Below are positions 33,501-33,546 of a stretch of 33,546 bases of DNA, one piece after another (the first letter of the stretch is position 1; every line of letters starts with the position of its first letter). The notes under the pieces are model-generated. The model made no database searches and had not been told where the DNA came from. It saw only the letters and a program-made list of their open reading frames with translations. This DNA is from Pirellulaceae bacterium (GTDB taxonomy: Bacteria > Planctomycetota > Planctomycetia > Pirellulales > Pirellulaceae), in contig JAUXWY010000034.1 of the NCBI GenBank assembly GCA_030681235.1, positions 1 through 33,546 on the forward strand, given 5' to 3'. Both the position numbers and the translations under genes were made by a program.

Positions 33501-33546
33501 TCGTCCGGTGTTGGCCGGTGAAAACTAGTGGATCGGTGGCGAGTTG

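Overview
The window looks like a chromosomal segment of a planctomycete, probably of the Rhodopirellula/Pirellula group. This is inferred from gene content, not from a marker gene: a large surface protein with an N-terminal LEPR-XLL-type motif, a PqqD-M50-adaptor fusion beside a short SecA paralogue, a periplasmic Cys-type sulfatase, and many dispersed palindromic and tandem repeats. Gene order is loose, both strands are used, and several genes are truncated, frameshifted or repeat-invaded.

Region 1 (1-10.7 kb) holds a minus-strand operon of three envelope proteins: a GAF-domain/adaptor fusion, a PqqD-like/M50 zinc-protease/adaptor fusion, and a secreted HlyD-type adaptor running off the window. 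A shortened SecA-like ATPase is divergent from it, and downstream lies a Ser/Thr/Tyr-rich LEPR-XLL surface protein. Together they look like an export or surface-assembly module with a possible client nearby. The LEPR-XLL gene has a +1 frame break after codon 13, at a UUU-UAA site.

Region 2 (10.6-14.2 kb) is decayed: a palindromic repeat, a GAGATT microsatellite, a truncated pectate-lyase-like gene, an internally deleted primase-helicase-nuclease (TOTE-type) gene, a non-autonomous RAYT-type element, and a small SEC-C zinc-motif protein.

Region 3 (14.2-16.4 kb) encodes a Ro60/TROVE protein preceded by a putative Y RNA. That RNA contains a complete, circularly permuted tRNA fold closed at its acceptor end.

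Region 4 (16.5-25.8 kb) has hflK-hflC, a beta-propeller lipoprotein, a second RAYT-derived element, a sugar porter plus GH32 fructan hydrolase pair, and a multi-spanning membrane protein.

Region 5 (25.8-33.5 kb) holds the intact RAYT element, a gene remnant, a sulfatase, a coupled MscS-like/DUF2254 pair with a damaged MscS N-terminus, CsbD, a candidate small RNA, and a probable copper-handling pair (Cys-rich four-helix protein and YHS protein).

All identifications come from reading motifs by eye; no database search was run.
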